A DNA stretch of 64,000 nucleotides from Artemia franciscana (lineage: Eukaryota; Arthropoda; Branchiopoda; Anostraca; Artemiidae), in contig NC_088879.1 of NCBI RefSeq assembly GCF_032884065.1, positions 16,932,489 to 16,996,488 on the forward strand, in the 5' to 3' direction. Below are positions 1 through 9,959 of this stretch, piece after piece (the stretch's first letter is position 1; each line of letters opens with the position of its first letter). Under the pieces are notes generated by a model. That model was not told where the DNA came from, did not search any database, and saw nothing but the letters and a program-made list of their open reading frames with translations. A program made the position numbers and the translations under genes.

Positions 1-138
1 ACTACGCAATCTCAATTAAGTTGTATCAATAATATTGCCAAGGTCTAACAGAATCAATAATATCCTGTTATTGAGTGGCTGGGGAGGCTCCTTTAGATAC
101 GTAAGGATTACTTAAAGATTTTAGGGGTTCTTAGGCTA

Positions 139-140
<2 letters not shown>
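1..140. other. Unannotated left edge
   Basis: AT-rich sequence with no reading frame, repeat or RNA that I can name. Confidence 0.4.

Positions 141-236
<96 letters not shown>
141..236. repeat. (TA)n microsatellite
   Basis: About 48 uninterrupted AT dinucleotides. The next ~200 bp (237-440) is A-rich with no recognisable content. Confidence 0.97.
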
Positions 237-237
<1 letters not shown>

Positions 238-467
238 GAAAAGAGAAATCACCAATGCAACAGCACAAACATATTAAAAAAAAAGAAAAAAAAGACAGAA
301 GGAGAAAAGGAAGACTGTTTTCCTACATTAGTAATTAATATAGATCAGCACTTGAATGAGGCCTTAACCCCACTCATCCAAACAATCACATAGGTCAAAC
401 AGCATAGCCATACACAATCAACCATAAAGAATAATCCATTGACAGACAGTCGTGTCGTCAGTACGTA

Positions 468-1735
468 TAAGTCGTCATTTACCAAACAGATTATTTTTCA
501 AAAAATCAGTATGGCTTTAGAAAGGGACATAGTACGCAGGACGCTATCCTGACAATGGTCCAATTTATTCACGAATGTCTTGATAAAAAAATGATTCCGG
601 CCAGTATTTTTTTGGATCTTGAGAAGGCATTTCACACGATTTGTCACGAAATATTGTTGTTTAAATTAAGTCATGGCGGGATACGAGGACCAGCGCACGA
701 TTTTATCCCATCGTTCCTAACAGGTCGATCCCAAGTAACAACTATCAATAAAACAGTTTCGGATCCATGCTTATTGCCCAATATTGGTGTTCCTCAGGAT
801 TCAATTCTGGGACCACTGCTCTTCCTAATATACATAAATGACCTTCCATCAGCAACAGAAACCAACAGCCTGAATGTCCTTTTCGCCGATGATACCGGAT
901 CAACACTTGCAGGGAAGTTGGAAGATGATGTCAAAGAGAAGCTGCAAATCGTGTTTTCCCAGCTGATTGTATGGCTAAAAGCTAATCTTTTGTCATTGAA
1001 TGCCGCCAAAACGAAATTCATCATTTATAGTAGACTTGGACACAAAGCAAAAGGAATTTCAACTATAATTGATCAGGCTACAGATATTCGAATTTAAAGG
1101 GTAACTTCACTCCGGTATCTTGGTATAACTATTGATGAAAATCTATCTTATAAAGAACATTGTAATAGATCACGCGTTAAAATCGCCCAAGGAGTTGGTG
1201 TAATGAGGAGGCTTCAGCATTTTTTTTTCCCTATGAAGTTCTACGACTCACTTATTTTGCCTTGGTGCATTCCCATCTTACGTATTGTCCCCTAATTTAT
1301 TTAGCAACTTTCAAATATCATATAAATCCAATACAGGCTCTTCGAATTTTGCAAAGATATTTACCGTCGCCTTCTTCCTATCCGAATAAATCTAAAACTG
1401 AAACTATATATTTATTAACTAATATTTAGCCTGTTTCAGAATTATTCACTCTTCATTCTTTTTTATTCAAGGTAAAATATAACCGCTCAGAACTGTCTTC
1501 GTACTTTCGTACGAGAAATTTTTCCCTGAGCAACCTGACCATGTTTATGAAACCCGTAATAAATGGAGAATGCAGCACCTGAAATTAACCACTGAGAGAT
1601 CACGGTTCTCGCCATATTTCTCGATCATGGCTTCATGGCATTTTTATCTACCATATATTGACCACAGTAAATCTCTCCCACATATTAAAAAGCAACTTCA
1701 TTCTATCCTTATAAATAAATTCAAGAATCAGTAAT
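468..1735 (+). mobile_element. Non-LTR retrotransposon (LINE) RT remnant
   Basis: Reverse-transcriptase domain of an APE-type LINE, Jockey/CR1-like in its motifs. In one frame from 483: NQYGFRKGHSTQDAIL (504-551), FLDLEKAF at about 610, then GVPQDSILGPLLFLIYINDL and FADDT (about 880-895), so the catalytic aspartates survive. A TAA at 1,095-1,097 interrupts the frame. It continues with SLRYLGITIDENLSYKEH to about 1,290 and is then frameshifted. LINE-like C-terminal coding (YNRSELSSYFRTRNF) is visible to about 1,530, and an A-rich tail follows near 1,730. The 5' part (ORF1, endonuclease) is absent, a usual 5' truncation. Clade assignment is by eye. Confidence 0.85.
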
Positions 1736-2391
1736 AAAAAAAAAATCTTAAAGTGAATATTTGTTTGTTTGACATTGATAAGGTGGGTTCATTTTTTTTT
1801 TTTTTTTTTTTTTCAAATAAGTTGTCAGTCATCGGTCACCCTCGCTTGCACACTGTTTATGTTTTGTTTTTCGGATTGATATTTGCCGAGTGTCAGTTGT
1901 TTTGTGGGTGGGTTCCCGTCTAATGGTGAGTCGTGGATTTATTTGTATTTATTTTATGCATTTGTTTCTTTTTTCTGTCAAATAGGTGTGCTATATTGTT
2001 ATACCGGGTCTTTGTCAATCGACCTTGTGTCTCCGGCTTGACCCTTTTTTTTTATATATTGTGTGTGTTGTACAGAAGTGTGTACAGTAAAAAAAAGACA
2101 ACAGTAAAAAAAAGACAAATAATTCAGTGCCAACAACCCAATACAAGGGCTCATCAAGAGAATACACACTTGCCTATAGGGTTTCGGCTCTTTAGATTCT
2201 CTACCCAGGCAAGTGGTGTGCCTACCATAAATTCCCTATGGTATCCCCGTTTTAGGTATCACCCCCAAAATGTATGCCTATGAAAAAAACAAGCAAATGT
2301 AGAACAACCAAGTAACACCAAAACAAGCCTCTCTTAACTTAATTCTGGCTCTCATGTATTTAAGTTACCAATTCACAATTTATATTTAAAC
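1736..2391. other. Non-coding stretch with poly-T
   Basis: Contains a ~23-nt T run (about 1,792-1,814) and a short tandem duplication of an ACAGTAAAAAAAAGACA unit (2,085-2,118). An open frame at 1,933-2,283 is low-complexity at its start and matches nothing I recognise. Confidence 0.4.
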
Positions 2392-2805
2392 TTCAATAAA
2401 TACGAAAATAAAAAACAAATTGATTTCAAAGTTTTCCATTTTAAAATCAGTTAAGTTTATTGTGTTTTAATGAGCCTCCAAGCTTTTGAAAGTAAAATTC
2501 AAATGAAACTGATTTTTAAGTTTTGGCTTTCAATTGATTTGGCCAGTCAAAAAATTACAACCTGTTATTACTTGCTCCTCTTGACTCAGATTCATCTTAG
2601 TCAATTTATACTGCGTATTGACAGCCAATAAACTTTATCGGCTTGTAAGTTGTGAAAAGCCGAATAATTAGTTTCTATGTCATTAAAAAGCTTAGAAGGC
2701 AATACAACTTTATTGACTTTTACGGACAATTTAAATCATTTATAAAAATTTTTTAAAATTAGAAGTCAAAAACAGGACGTAAACGTTTGACCAGTTGAAG
2801 CTTAT
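2392..2805. repeat. ~410-bp dispersed repeat, copy 1
   Basis: Matches 7,350-7,758 in direct orientation at about 90% by eye, from CTTCAATAAA to GTAAACGTTTGACCA, with small indels. No coding potential seen. The two copies flank the AIMP2 exon and the Helitron. Identity unknown; it could be part of a LINE 3' region. Confidence 0.85.
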
Positions 2806-3639
2806 TTTCTTTTAATTGACTTTAGAAGCCGACTTAAAACCGAATTATATATATTTTCTTCTAGCCAATTTAGATTATCTTTAGAAGATCGGTGCTTTAC
2901 TAGTCAGGTTTTTATAATTGGTTTCCCTTTGAGTCTTGCATTGGCTTTTGGAAGCCAATAGTGTATTTGAAAGCGAAGTGTATTGTCATTATGAGCTGGT
3001 CAGAATTTTTGTAAAGCCACTTAAATAGTTTTTCAGATGTAAGTTTCATTTTCTTTTTCTCTGCTTTCACTGTGCATGTAGTTTTTCTTCATCACTTTTT
3101 TTTAGATTTCAAGTATGAAAGTAACGGTGGCTTTTTAGTCGCTTCTAAATTGTCTAATTCTAATTCAAAAATGTTACCACCTATCTCATCAGAACTTTTT
3201 CTAAAATCGTATAAAAGGCACTTGCCATCTGAACTAGGAAATAGAAGGAAGAATTCGCCCATTCGAAACGTTCACCTTCAAAGAATTTTGAATATCCACT
3301 CCCTGCTGAGGATAGTAAATCAAACCAACCACTAGAAGACTGGACAACCTCTTGTAATATAAATATCATAAAAGTTTTTCAATGGAGACTTTTAGACCAT
3401 CTATAAGAACGAATGACCGCATAATCCCAAATGCTTCAATACCTTGGCACACACTGGGATCTTATTTGACTTTTGAAAAATCTTTACAAAGGAGCCAAAA
3501 TATCTGGCTTCGAATTTTCAAAACTTGATACAATCCAATTTGGTCGGTTAATCACTGAAGTTTCGTTCTTTTCTGACTGACCTGCTACTGGATTCAACAC
3601 GATTAAAAAACAAAACATTCCACAATACAAACAACTATA
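2806..3639. other. Non-coding, with a duplicated ~75-bp block
   Basis: At 3,110-3,190 a block after a TTTTTTTTAG tract (TTTCAAGTATGAAAGTAACG...) recurs at 4,190-4,265. The frame at 3,072-3,335 is open through this copy but is broken in the other. It does not resemble the AIMP2 N-terminus. Nothing else recognised. Confidence 0.4.
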
Positions 3640-4140
3640 AATGGCCAAACAGTTGAGAACATAAATGGTAAAACATAATTTACAAGATTGGTAACCTAGT
3701 AAAGAACTTTCACAAGACTCGTGGATTTTTCTTTCGTAGATACCTGGTTTTTTCTTTGCTTGAGTCGTAGTTGGTTCTTAATTTTAATCGTAGTTCTTTG
3801 CTCTTTCCTATTTATCTATGGCTCCATAATAATAATATGTTCAGTTTTACGTCATTGATTATCAGATACTGTAGTATATTGGTTAAGCGATATATTTGTT
3901 AAGCGGAGGATGTAATTTCTATGATGCACTTCTCCAACAAATGGAGGACACAAGTTCAAACCAATCTGCGGTTACGCTGTATCTTTTTTTTCTTTTCTTT
4001 TTCTGACCACAAGAACAAAAAACGATTAAAATAAAGAACCAAAAAAACACATGTTTAGTGAAGGTTCTTTACTACGTCACGAATCTTGTATTTGCCATTT
4101 GTGTTTTCAACTATTTGGCCATTTATGGTTTTAGTCACTT
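3640..4140. repeat. Imperfect inverted repeat (foldback)
   Basis: The left arm from about 3,640 (ATAAATGGCCAAACAGTTGA, then TAGTAAAGAACTTTCAC, then TTAATTTTAATCG) recurs inverted at 4,010-4,140 (ATAAATGGCCAAATAGTTGA, TAGTAAAGAACCTTCAC, TTATTTTAATCG on the minus strand). The left arm holds an extra ~50 bp. The interior contains the tRNA-like stretch at 3,865-3,983. Confidence 0.7.
3865..3983 (+). other. Possible tRNA-derived SINE-like module
   Basis: It starts GATACTG and ends CTGTATC, which pair as a 7-bp stem with one mismatch. An A-box-like TGGTTAAGCG and a B-box-like AGTTCAAACC lie inside in the right order, and a T run follows directly, as in a Pol III terminator. I cannot fold a proper cloverleaf, and 119 nt is too long for a tRNA. 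A degenerate tRNA-derived SINE is the best guess. Confidence 0.3.
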
Positions 4141-4264
4141 CGCCATTTATGGTGTTGCATTGGCTTTTGAAAGCTAATATATCCTTTTAGATTTCAATCA
4201 TGAAAATAACGGTGGCGTTTTAGACGCTACTAAATTGTCTAATTCTAATTAAAAAATGTTACGA

Positions 4265-4500
4265 CCTATACAAGAAGGGGGATTGCCTAAGTCCTATTCA
4301 TCCCCAACCTCCCTCTAATGGTCGTAGAAATTTCGGAGGATGTTCTTTCGATCGAAAAATGGGGAGTTCCAAGTTCTTTTTTAAGTTAAACGTGATTGAA
4401 GACCAACCAGCCCCTGTCCTAGAACTGTTCTGATATTTAGATTTGTTATTACCCCTCAGGACATCTGATCGACATTTTGAGGTACCTATTTTGTACTTTC
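4265..4500. repeat. Dispersed repeat, copy 1
   Basis: Shares phrases in order with 38,060-38,320: ATGGTCGTAGAAA / ATGGTCATAGAAA, GAAGACCAACCAGCCCCTGT / GGAGACCAACTATACCTGT, and a common end CATCTGATCGACATTTTGAG. The copy near 38 kb continues upstream into the palindrome family (CCGTATGGGAGGGG...). Non-coding. Confidence 0.75.
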
Positions 4501-4814
4501 TCTATGGCTGCTGAATTTTGCGGGTGGGGGGGAGTAACACAGCCCCCTATTTGGAAGAGCCTTAGCGTGCTATCAATATTTTCCGTGTTTAGCTCATAAG
4601 GTATTAGAAAGAACTGCATTATGACAATCAAGAAAAATACTTAGTACAAAATGGAAGATAAATAAAGAGAAAGAATTTTTTCTGAAACATCAGGACTTCT
4701 CTGAGTAAATTGAGTTGGCTTTGCTAATTAAAATAGATGTCGTATTGTGATTGTCAATTTATTTTTCATCAATGGTTTTGTGCTTTAATAATTTTTCTTC
4801 TCTTTTATATTTAG
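4501..4814 (+). other. AIMP2 intron, 3' part
   Basis: AT-rich intron ending in a pyrimidine-rich tract and TTTAG at 4,811-4,814. No upstream AIMP2 coding exon was found between position 1 and here; it may lie off the left edge or be too short to recognise. Confidence 0.5.
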
Positions 4815-5589
4815 AAGAGGTGACAAAAAACTACATTCAGATAAAGATACAATTGGAGATTTAGAGGCAACTTTCAACTCTGTTTGGATTCGGGCTAGTC
4901 AACTTGCTCAGGAGCTGAATCAACTGCGTAAAGATGTTGGCCTGGGATCATTGGAAGTACCGACATATTTAGAATTGACTAATTCAAAACCATTAAAGAC
5001 TTTAGAGCCATCTATTGATTTGAGTAGTATCTTTGTCAGTTTGAGTCTTACGTGTGATCCTGATTTTCCACCAATTGGAATTTTTAAATTAGTTGAAACG
5101 ATTTCGAAATATATACCAACCATTACTTCTGTGCATATTCATTCTTCTATGAAAAATAGGGATTTCAGGACGGATTATATCCCTACTCTAGACACACCTG
5201 GTTACCAACTGAGAATCACTCTCATTTTCAAAAAAGTTGGTAGATCAAGTATAGTTTGTATAGGAAATAGAAAGATGTCCCTTAGTCAGGCAGACTTATT
5301 CAGACTTGTTTGTAGGATCTATGAATTAGTGACAAAGTGCCCAGTTTATGAGTCCGTTAATGAAGCAGCCTTTATTGATATGTGGTTGGAATTGCAAGAT
5401 GAATGTGAGACAAGTAGAGAAATTAATTTGAAAGGGTTTCTAGAGGAAGTTATAAAGAGGCTGGAGAAGTTTGGTTGGCTTATTAACAGTGATAAAAGTG
5501 TTTGTGATGTTTTTGTAGCCGATTATTTACAAACGAGGAATGATAAGTATCCTTCAATTGTTTCCAATTGGATCCAGAGATGTATGTAA
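4815..5589 (+). CDS. AIMP2: AIMP2 3' coding exon (tRNA-synthetase complex scaffold)
   Basis: AIMP2 (p38/JTV1) is the scaffold of the cytoplasmic multi-aminoacyl-tRNA synthetase complex. The exon starts after TTTAG. Base 4,815 completes a split codon and 257 codons follow to TAA at 5,587-5,589, so at least one coding exon is missing upstream. Order: a leucine-zipper-like helix (about 4,861-4,945: LEATFNSVW, LAQELNQLRKDVG), then the thioredoxin-like region with VHIHSSMKN and YQLRITLIFKKV, then the GST C-terminal-like region with FIDMWLELQ, WLINSDKSVCDVFVADYLQ and a final NWIQRCM. These match conserved family blocks such as VHTHSSVK and YQLGFTLIWKNV, and the length corresponds to roughly residues 50-320 of the ~320-aa vertebrate protein. 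Most of the protein in one terminal exon is unremarkable. The TTG at 4,951 is internal, not a start. Confidence 0.88.
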
Positions 5590-5617
5590 CATGCTGTTTG
5601 GGAATTTCTTTGCTTTA

Positions 5618-5623
5618 ATTAAA
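5618..5623 (+). promoter_or_regulatory. Putative AIMP2 poly(A) signal (ATTAAA)
   Basis: The variant hexamer ATTAAA lies 29 nt after the AIMP2 stop, and T-rich/GT-containing sequence follows at 5,650-5,670. It is the only good hexamer close to the stop. Inferred, not proven. Confidence 0.45.
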
Positions 5624-5725
5624 TTATTGTTTAAAATTGGAAGTCTCATTGTGTAATTTTTTTCAACTCTTTTTATTGAATTATCTTGAAGATGGAAGTT
5701 TGGTCAATATTGTTTTAATTTCTTA

Positions 5726-6284
5726 TTGCACTTGGTATTAATCAAGTGACATAAAGCGATCGTAAATCCTCTCCGTCTGTCAGTGTCTGTCTGTCTGTCG
5801 GTACCAGTTTTGCTAGTTTAGGTACTTAGAGATAAGCTAGGACGATGAAATTTGCCAGGCCTATCAGGGACCAGACCAGAATAGATTATAAATAGTCGTA
5901 TCCCCGATTCGACCCTCTAGGGAGGAGTGGGGGACGGTTAATTTGGAAAAATTAGGTATTTTTAATTTACGAACGGGTATCGGGTCTTAATGAAATTTGA
6001 TATTTAGAAGGATATCGTGTCTCAGAGCTCTTATTTTAAATCTCGACCGGATCTGGTGACATCGGGGGGAATTGGGAGGGGGCGAAGAGAACCCTAAAAT
6101 CTTGGAAAATGCTTAATGGAGGGATTAGGATGAAACTTGGTGGAAAAACTAAGTGCAAGTCCTAGATACGTGATTGACATAACCGGAATGGATTCGCTCT
6201 CTTCTGGGGAGTCGGCGGGAGGGATAATTCTGATAAATTAGAAAAAATGAGGTAATTTTAACTTCGAAGGAGTGATCGGATCTG

Positions 6285-6338
<54 letters not shown>
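5726..6338 (+). mobile_element. HINE/Helentron-like element, 5' fragment
   Basis: Begins with the hairpin CACTTGGTATTAATCAAGTG (5,729-5,748), then a short GTCT microsatellite (about 5,777-5,801) and the TTTTGCTAGTTTAGG lead-in, then about one and a half units of the ~285-bp core repeat (gaaatttgat anchor at about 5,992). It ends in (TA)n at about 6,293-6,338, where the Helitron is inserted. Same family as 27,893-29,907 but truncated and more diverged. Confidence 0.75.
6293..6338. repeat. (TA)n microsatellite at Helitron target
   Basis: About 23 TA units directly abutting the Helitron CTAG terminus; the other Helitron end also abuts TATATATA (7,280-7,289). This implies insertion inside a pre-existing TA tract. 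Confidence 0.9.
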
Positions 6339-6339
<1 letters not shown>

Positions 6340-6476
6340 TAGCTGTTGGGGTGGCGCTTTGCGCCACCCCAACACCTAGTTGGTGGGGGCGCTTCGCCCC
6401 CCCAAGCCCCCCCGCGCGCGTAAGTCGTTACGCGTCATTGTAGTTGTGTCCCTATGTCCCACCTGTGAATATAGAT

Positions 6477-6478
<2 letters not shown>

Positions 6479-6534
<56 letters not shown>
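6479..6534. repeat. (TA)n microsatellite inside Helitron
   Basis: About 28 TA units just beyond the helicase stop codon on the minus strand. Confidence 0.95.
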
Positions 6535-6537
<3 letters not shown>

Positions 6538-6538
6538 C

Positions 6539-6725
6539 TTAACTACGTAAAACTTGCGAATATACAACATTCTTTGCTGTCCCATTGTCTGTGCATATAA
6601 ATAGATTGTCAGGTTTACCGACTCTTGTTTATCTTTTTTTTAGTTTTTTAGTTATACCTCATGATTCTAATGATTGCCCTTGAGCTTTGTTGATGGTGAT
6701 TGCTAATCGAACATTCCCTGTGTCC
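6539..6725 (-). pseudogene. Helitron PIF1-like helicase C-terminus relic
   Basis: The minus strand from about 6,720 reads GNVRLAITINKAQGQSLES, the last conserved helicase motif of Helitron PIF1-type helicases. A stop and a deletion of the intervening ~15 residues follow, then RVGKPDNLFICTDNG and NVVYSQVLRS ending at TAA (6,541-6,539). These match the usual end of Helitron helicases (SRVG..NLF...TKN.VY...L). It cannot be functional: all upstream helicase and Rep sequence is gone. Confidence 0.8.
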
Positions 6726-7349
6726 CCGTCGTCATTTATATATCCCCCTGTGCCCCCCGACGTCCCCGTTGTAGTTGTGTCCCTGTGTCCCGGTCGTCAT
6801 TTATATTCCCTGTGTCCCGGTCGTCATTTGTATTCCGGTGTCCCGGTCGTGATATACACACGTTTCTGAAATGGTATATGATGAAATAAATTTTTGTATT
6901 TTTCCCCTTTTTTTCTTTTTAGTTTTTTTTTTTTTTTTTAGTTTTGCTTTCTCTTTTTTTTCCTTTTTTATTTTATTTTTTTCTTTTTTAGTTGTTTTAG
7001 TTTTTTAGCTTTTTTAGTTTTTTTATTAGTTTTTAGTTTGTTTTTTTCTTTTTGGTTTTTTTGAAGTTTTTACCTTATTTTTAGTTTTTTTTAGTTTTTT
7101 TTTTTTACTTATGTCCTGGTCGTCATTTATACTCCCTGTGTCCCGGTCGTCATTTGTGTCCCGATGTCCCGGTCTGTAATTTCGTCAGTCGAAAACATGA
7201 CGTCAGTCGACACACAAACATGACGTCACTCGACAGACACACACACACACAGACAACTTATTTTTATATATATAGAAGATATATATATACGTCTTATTCC
7301 AATTTTCTTTGTTTAAGTAGTCGTTATCAAAGGGGTGAGAGAGAGTGGC

Positions 7350-7758
7350 CACTTCAATAAAGACGAAAATAAAAAAACTAATTGACTTCAAAGTTTTCCA
7401 TTTTAAAATCAGTGAATTGTGTTTTAATGTGCTTCCAAGCTTTTGAAAGTCAAATTCAAATTAAACTGATTTTTAAGTTTTGGCTTTCAATTGATTTTGC
7501 CGGTCAAAAGATTATAACCTGTTTTTTACTTGCACCTCTTGATTCACATTCATCTTAGTCAATTTATACTGCGTATTGACAACCAATAAACTTTATCGGC
7601 TTGTAAGTTGTGAAAAGCCGATTAATTAGTTTCCATGTCATTAAAAAGCTTAGAAGCCAATATAGTTGTATTGACTTTTATGGACAATTTAAATCATTTA
7701 TAAGAAGGTTTAAAAATTAGAAGCCAATTAAAAAACAGGAAGTAAACGTTTGACCACG
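7350..7758. repeat. ~410-bp dispersed repeat, copy 2
   Basis: Direct-orientation partner of 2,392-2,805 (same start CTTCAATAAA, same end GTAAACGTTTGACCA). Its right end overlaps the 3' end of the minus-strand LINE, which may mean the repeat is, or includes, that LINE's 3' UTR. Confidence 0.85.
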
Positions 7759-9900
7759 AAACACAGCTTTGTGTTTTCGGATTATTCTCGGATTTCGATA
7801 CGATTGAGGTAGATAAATCAAGTATTTATAGTAACATCTACGCAGTTTACATAAGCCACTCTTTTTCGGTAGAATGATGGTCCCAGAAAGATAAAGTTCA
7901 GAGTGATCACAAAAAACTGAATACAAAGATATCAGAGCCTTTCGATTATATTTTAACCAGTTTACACAATCTTGGAGTATCTAAATCTGACTTTTTTACA
8001 AGCTTCAGATATTGAAGCCTGGCGGAAGGACATAATATTTGTACCAATTGTTAAACAAAGCCACCAAATCTTTTCGACCGAGGGAATGGATGTATTTTTA
8101 ATTTGAAGAGGATTATTTGGGAAGGTACCGTTAAACCAAATATACTTGTATTTTTCTAGATTTAGTCCAATATAAAGGAAACCTTTTTTAGCCCTTTGAA
8201 CTGTGCGGGAAAAGTAAGATTTGCATCTACTGATAAGGAGAATATCATCTGCGTAAGTAATATATGTGACACGTCAGTAAATCCCATGAAATACGTCCGG
8301 AAGATCTTGGTAATTATTCCAGCAATACACATCTTGAAAATATAAGGTGACAACACTCCATCTTGACGTATACCACAAGGGACTCCAATATTTTCTTGCA
8401 TGAGAGTCCCACTTAGTTTTAAACACAAGTGTGCATAACTGCAGAATAAAGTATCTCAGAACAAAGATAATAGAAACATTTACACCATTTAAAGAAAGAA
8501 AATACAAAACTCGACTATGAACAATACTATCGAACACTATACAAATATCTAACGAACAAAAATGAACTTGCTCATTTCGTTGAGAGGCTTGACGTAGAAC
8601 ATTCGCGAGTACCCTGTGGGCGTGTACACAACTTATTCCTTGCTTGAATCGAAACTGATCTTTTCCATAAAATGCGTTCCAATTGACTGACAGAAGCAAA
8701 ACATTCAGAAATCTTGATTAGCGTTCACGTGACTGTAATAGGGCGACAAGAAAAACAAGCAGAACCATCCCTTCTGAGTTTCAATATTGATGTAAGAGTT
8801 CCAGAGAGGAAACTCTCAGGAACTATAAAAATAACCAAACACATTTGAAATAATAACTGCAAATGAAACATCAGTTCTTAAGATTCAGGCCGAAATTTTT
8901 TAACAGAAATAGCATCTATATCGCCTGACTTTGATTTGAGCCGGTTCGCTGACTTAATGGTAAGGTCATAAGAAACAGTTAAGACATGTCGCTGTGACAG
9001 GTTACAAGGTAAACAAATGTTCAGTAACTTACTATACACCGAATGCACAGAATGATTCAACTTCGAGAAAATTTTTGAGTAGTATGACAGCCATCGAGAC
9101 GAAGAAATATTACATTGAGTATTATATTCGTCAAACTTGGAACTATTTGAAACATTTTTCCAATCTTCCTTATTCTTAGGGCAATTTTTCCCACTAAGAC
9201 GGTTTTCTGAGGCCCTTTTTATAAGCAATCTCAATCAAAAGGCGTTGCCATACCTTCCGATTACTTCAAACAATAAATTGTTTTTAAATAGTAAATATTC
9301 AAATCAAGTTATTATTCGGGCAAAGGACCCTAACAAAAGGGAAGCAAGCGTTCTTAAATAAACGCTCCAATCTGTCTTTTCTCAATTTGATTTTTCGAAC
9401 CATTTTTCTTCTTTTGGGTATTAGCATGAGAAATTAAAGGCAAAATTTTTGAAACATTTCTGAACGTGGGGAAATTACGTTTACATCAGTATTTATATTC
9501 CCCCAAACAACCCACTGTGGACCATTTGAACTAATGTCCTCAAGTAACTTTTGCAGCTGCGTGCAAGCTTTCGCATAGACATTTAAGGATAACACTGTAT
9601 TTTTTTTTACACGACAAATAACAGTTTAAAAAGACAGTATTGCCTAGCAAGACTGCCAAAAAATGTCTATCTGAAAAATACTGTACCAGAGATGAATGGG
9701 ACAGTCTTTTTTTTATTTACTATGCACGCAAGACCACCGGAACGGTGACCACGTGTACGTCGAGCACTCACCACAAAATAAAAGATCTTTGCTTTGCTTT
9801 AGGAAATTAACAGAAGAACATAGCAGATGCTAATGCAGGCACACAATGTCATCAATAGAAAGCAAATAGTTAATTGAGTCATCTTTATCTTTGGAACCGT
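7717..9900 (-). pseudogene. LINE ORF2 endonuclease-RT remnant
   Basis: On the minus strand an endonuclease segment ends with VVWGNINTDVN (about 9,524-9,473), equivalent to the GDFNTD motif with D changed to N. A linker region at 9,234-8,878 ends GDIDAISVKKFRPES. The RT follows: DQFRFKQGISCVHAHRVL (about 8,660-8,600), CSLDICIVFDSIVHSR (LDxxxAFD motif degraded), GIRQDGVLSPYIF, then a degraded YADD region near 8,240. KLRRCYYKYLIYLPQ lies near 7,830. Multiple frameshifts; inactive. Confidence 0.78.
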
Positions 9901-9959
9901 TTATGTTAAATAAAACTATGGAAACGTCCAATTCATTCATTTAAGGGTTGGGTTTTTTC

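Larger units (their letters stand above)
6339..7279 (-). mobile_element. Small Helitron with both termini
   Basis: Read on the minus strand. The 5' end is TCTTCTATATATATAAAA (7,279 downward) with A just outside. The 3' end is CTAG (6,342-6,339) with T just outside, the A/T insertion preference and CTRR end expected of Helitrons. Immediately before CTAG is a perfect 14-bp stem with a 3-nt loop (6,344-6,374, stem TGTTGGGGTGGCGC), then a second GC-rich hairpin (about 6,386-6,403). The interior holds repeats of GACGACCGGGACACAGGG, a poly-A/T tract (6,890-7,110), a helicase C-terminal relic and an internal (TA)n (6,479-6,534). The Rep domain is missing, so it is a deleted, non-autonomous copy inserted in a TA repeat. 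Confidence 0.82.

Noticed and set aside
1933-2283. 116-codon frame starting with a hydrophobic stretch
   Set aside because: Starts in T-rich low-complexity DNA, has no family match I can recognise and no splice or poly(A) context.
3072-3335. Candidate upstream AIMP2 exon
   Set aside because: Acceptor-like TTTAG is present, but the translation lacks the short conserved N-terminal AIMP2 block and part of it recurs at 4,190 with stops.
4951-4953. TTG as the start of AIMP2
   Set aside because: Coding similarity continues upstream to a splice acceptor at 4,814. Eukaryotic initiation at this internal TTG is unnecessary.
6687-6869. 60-codon frame on + with repeated CPGRHLYS
   Set aside because: Made from the GTCCCGGTCGTCATT repeats of the Helitron. 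The opposite strand carries the helicase relic.
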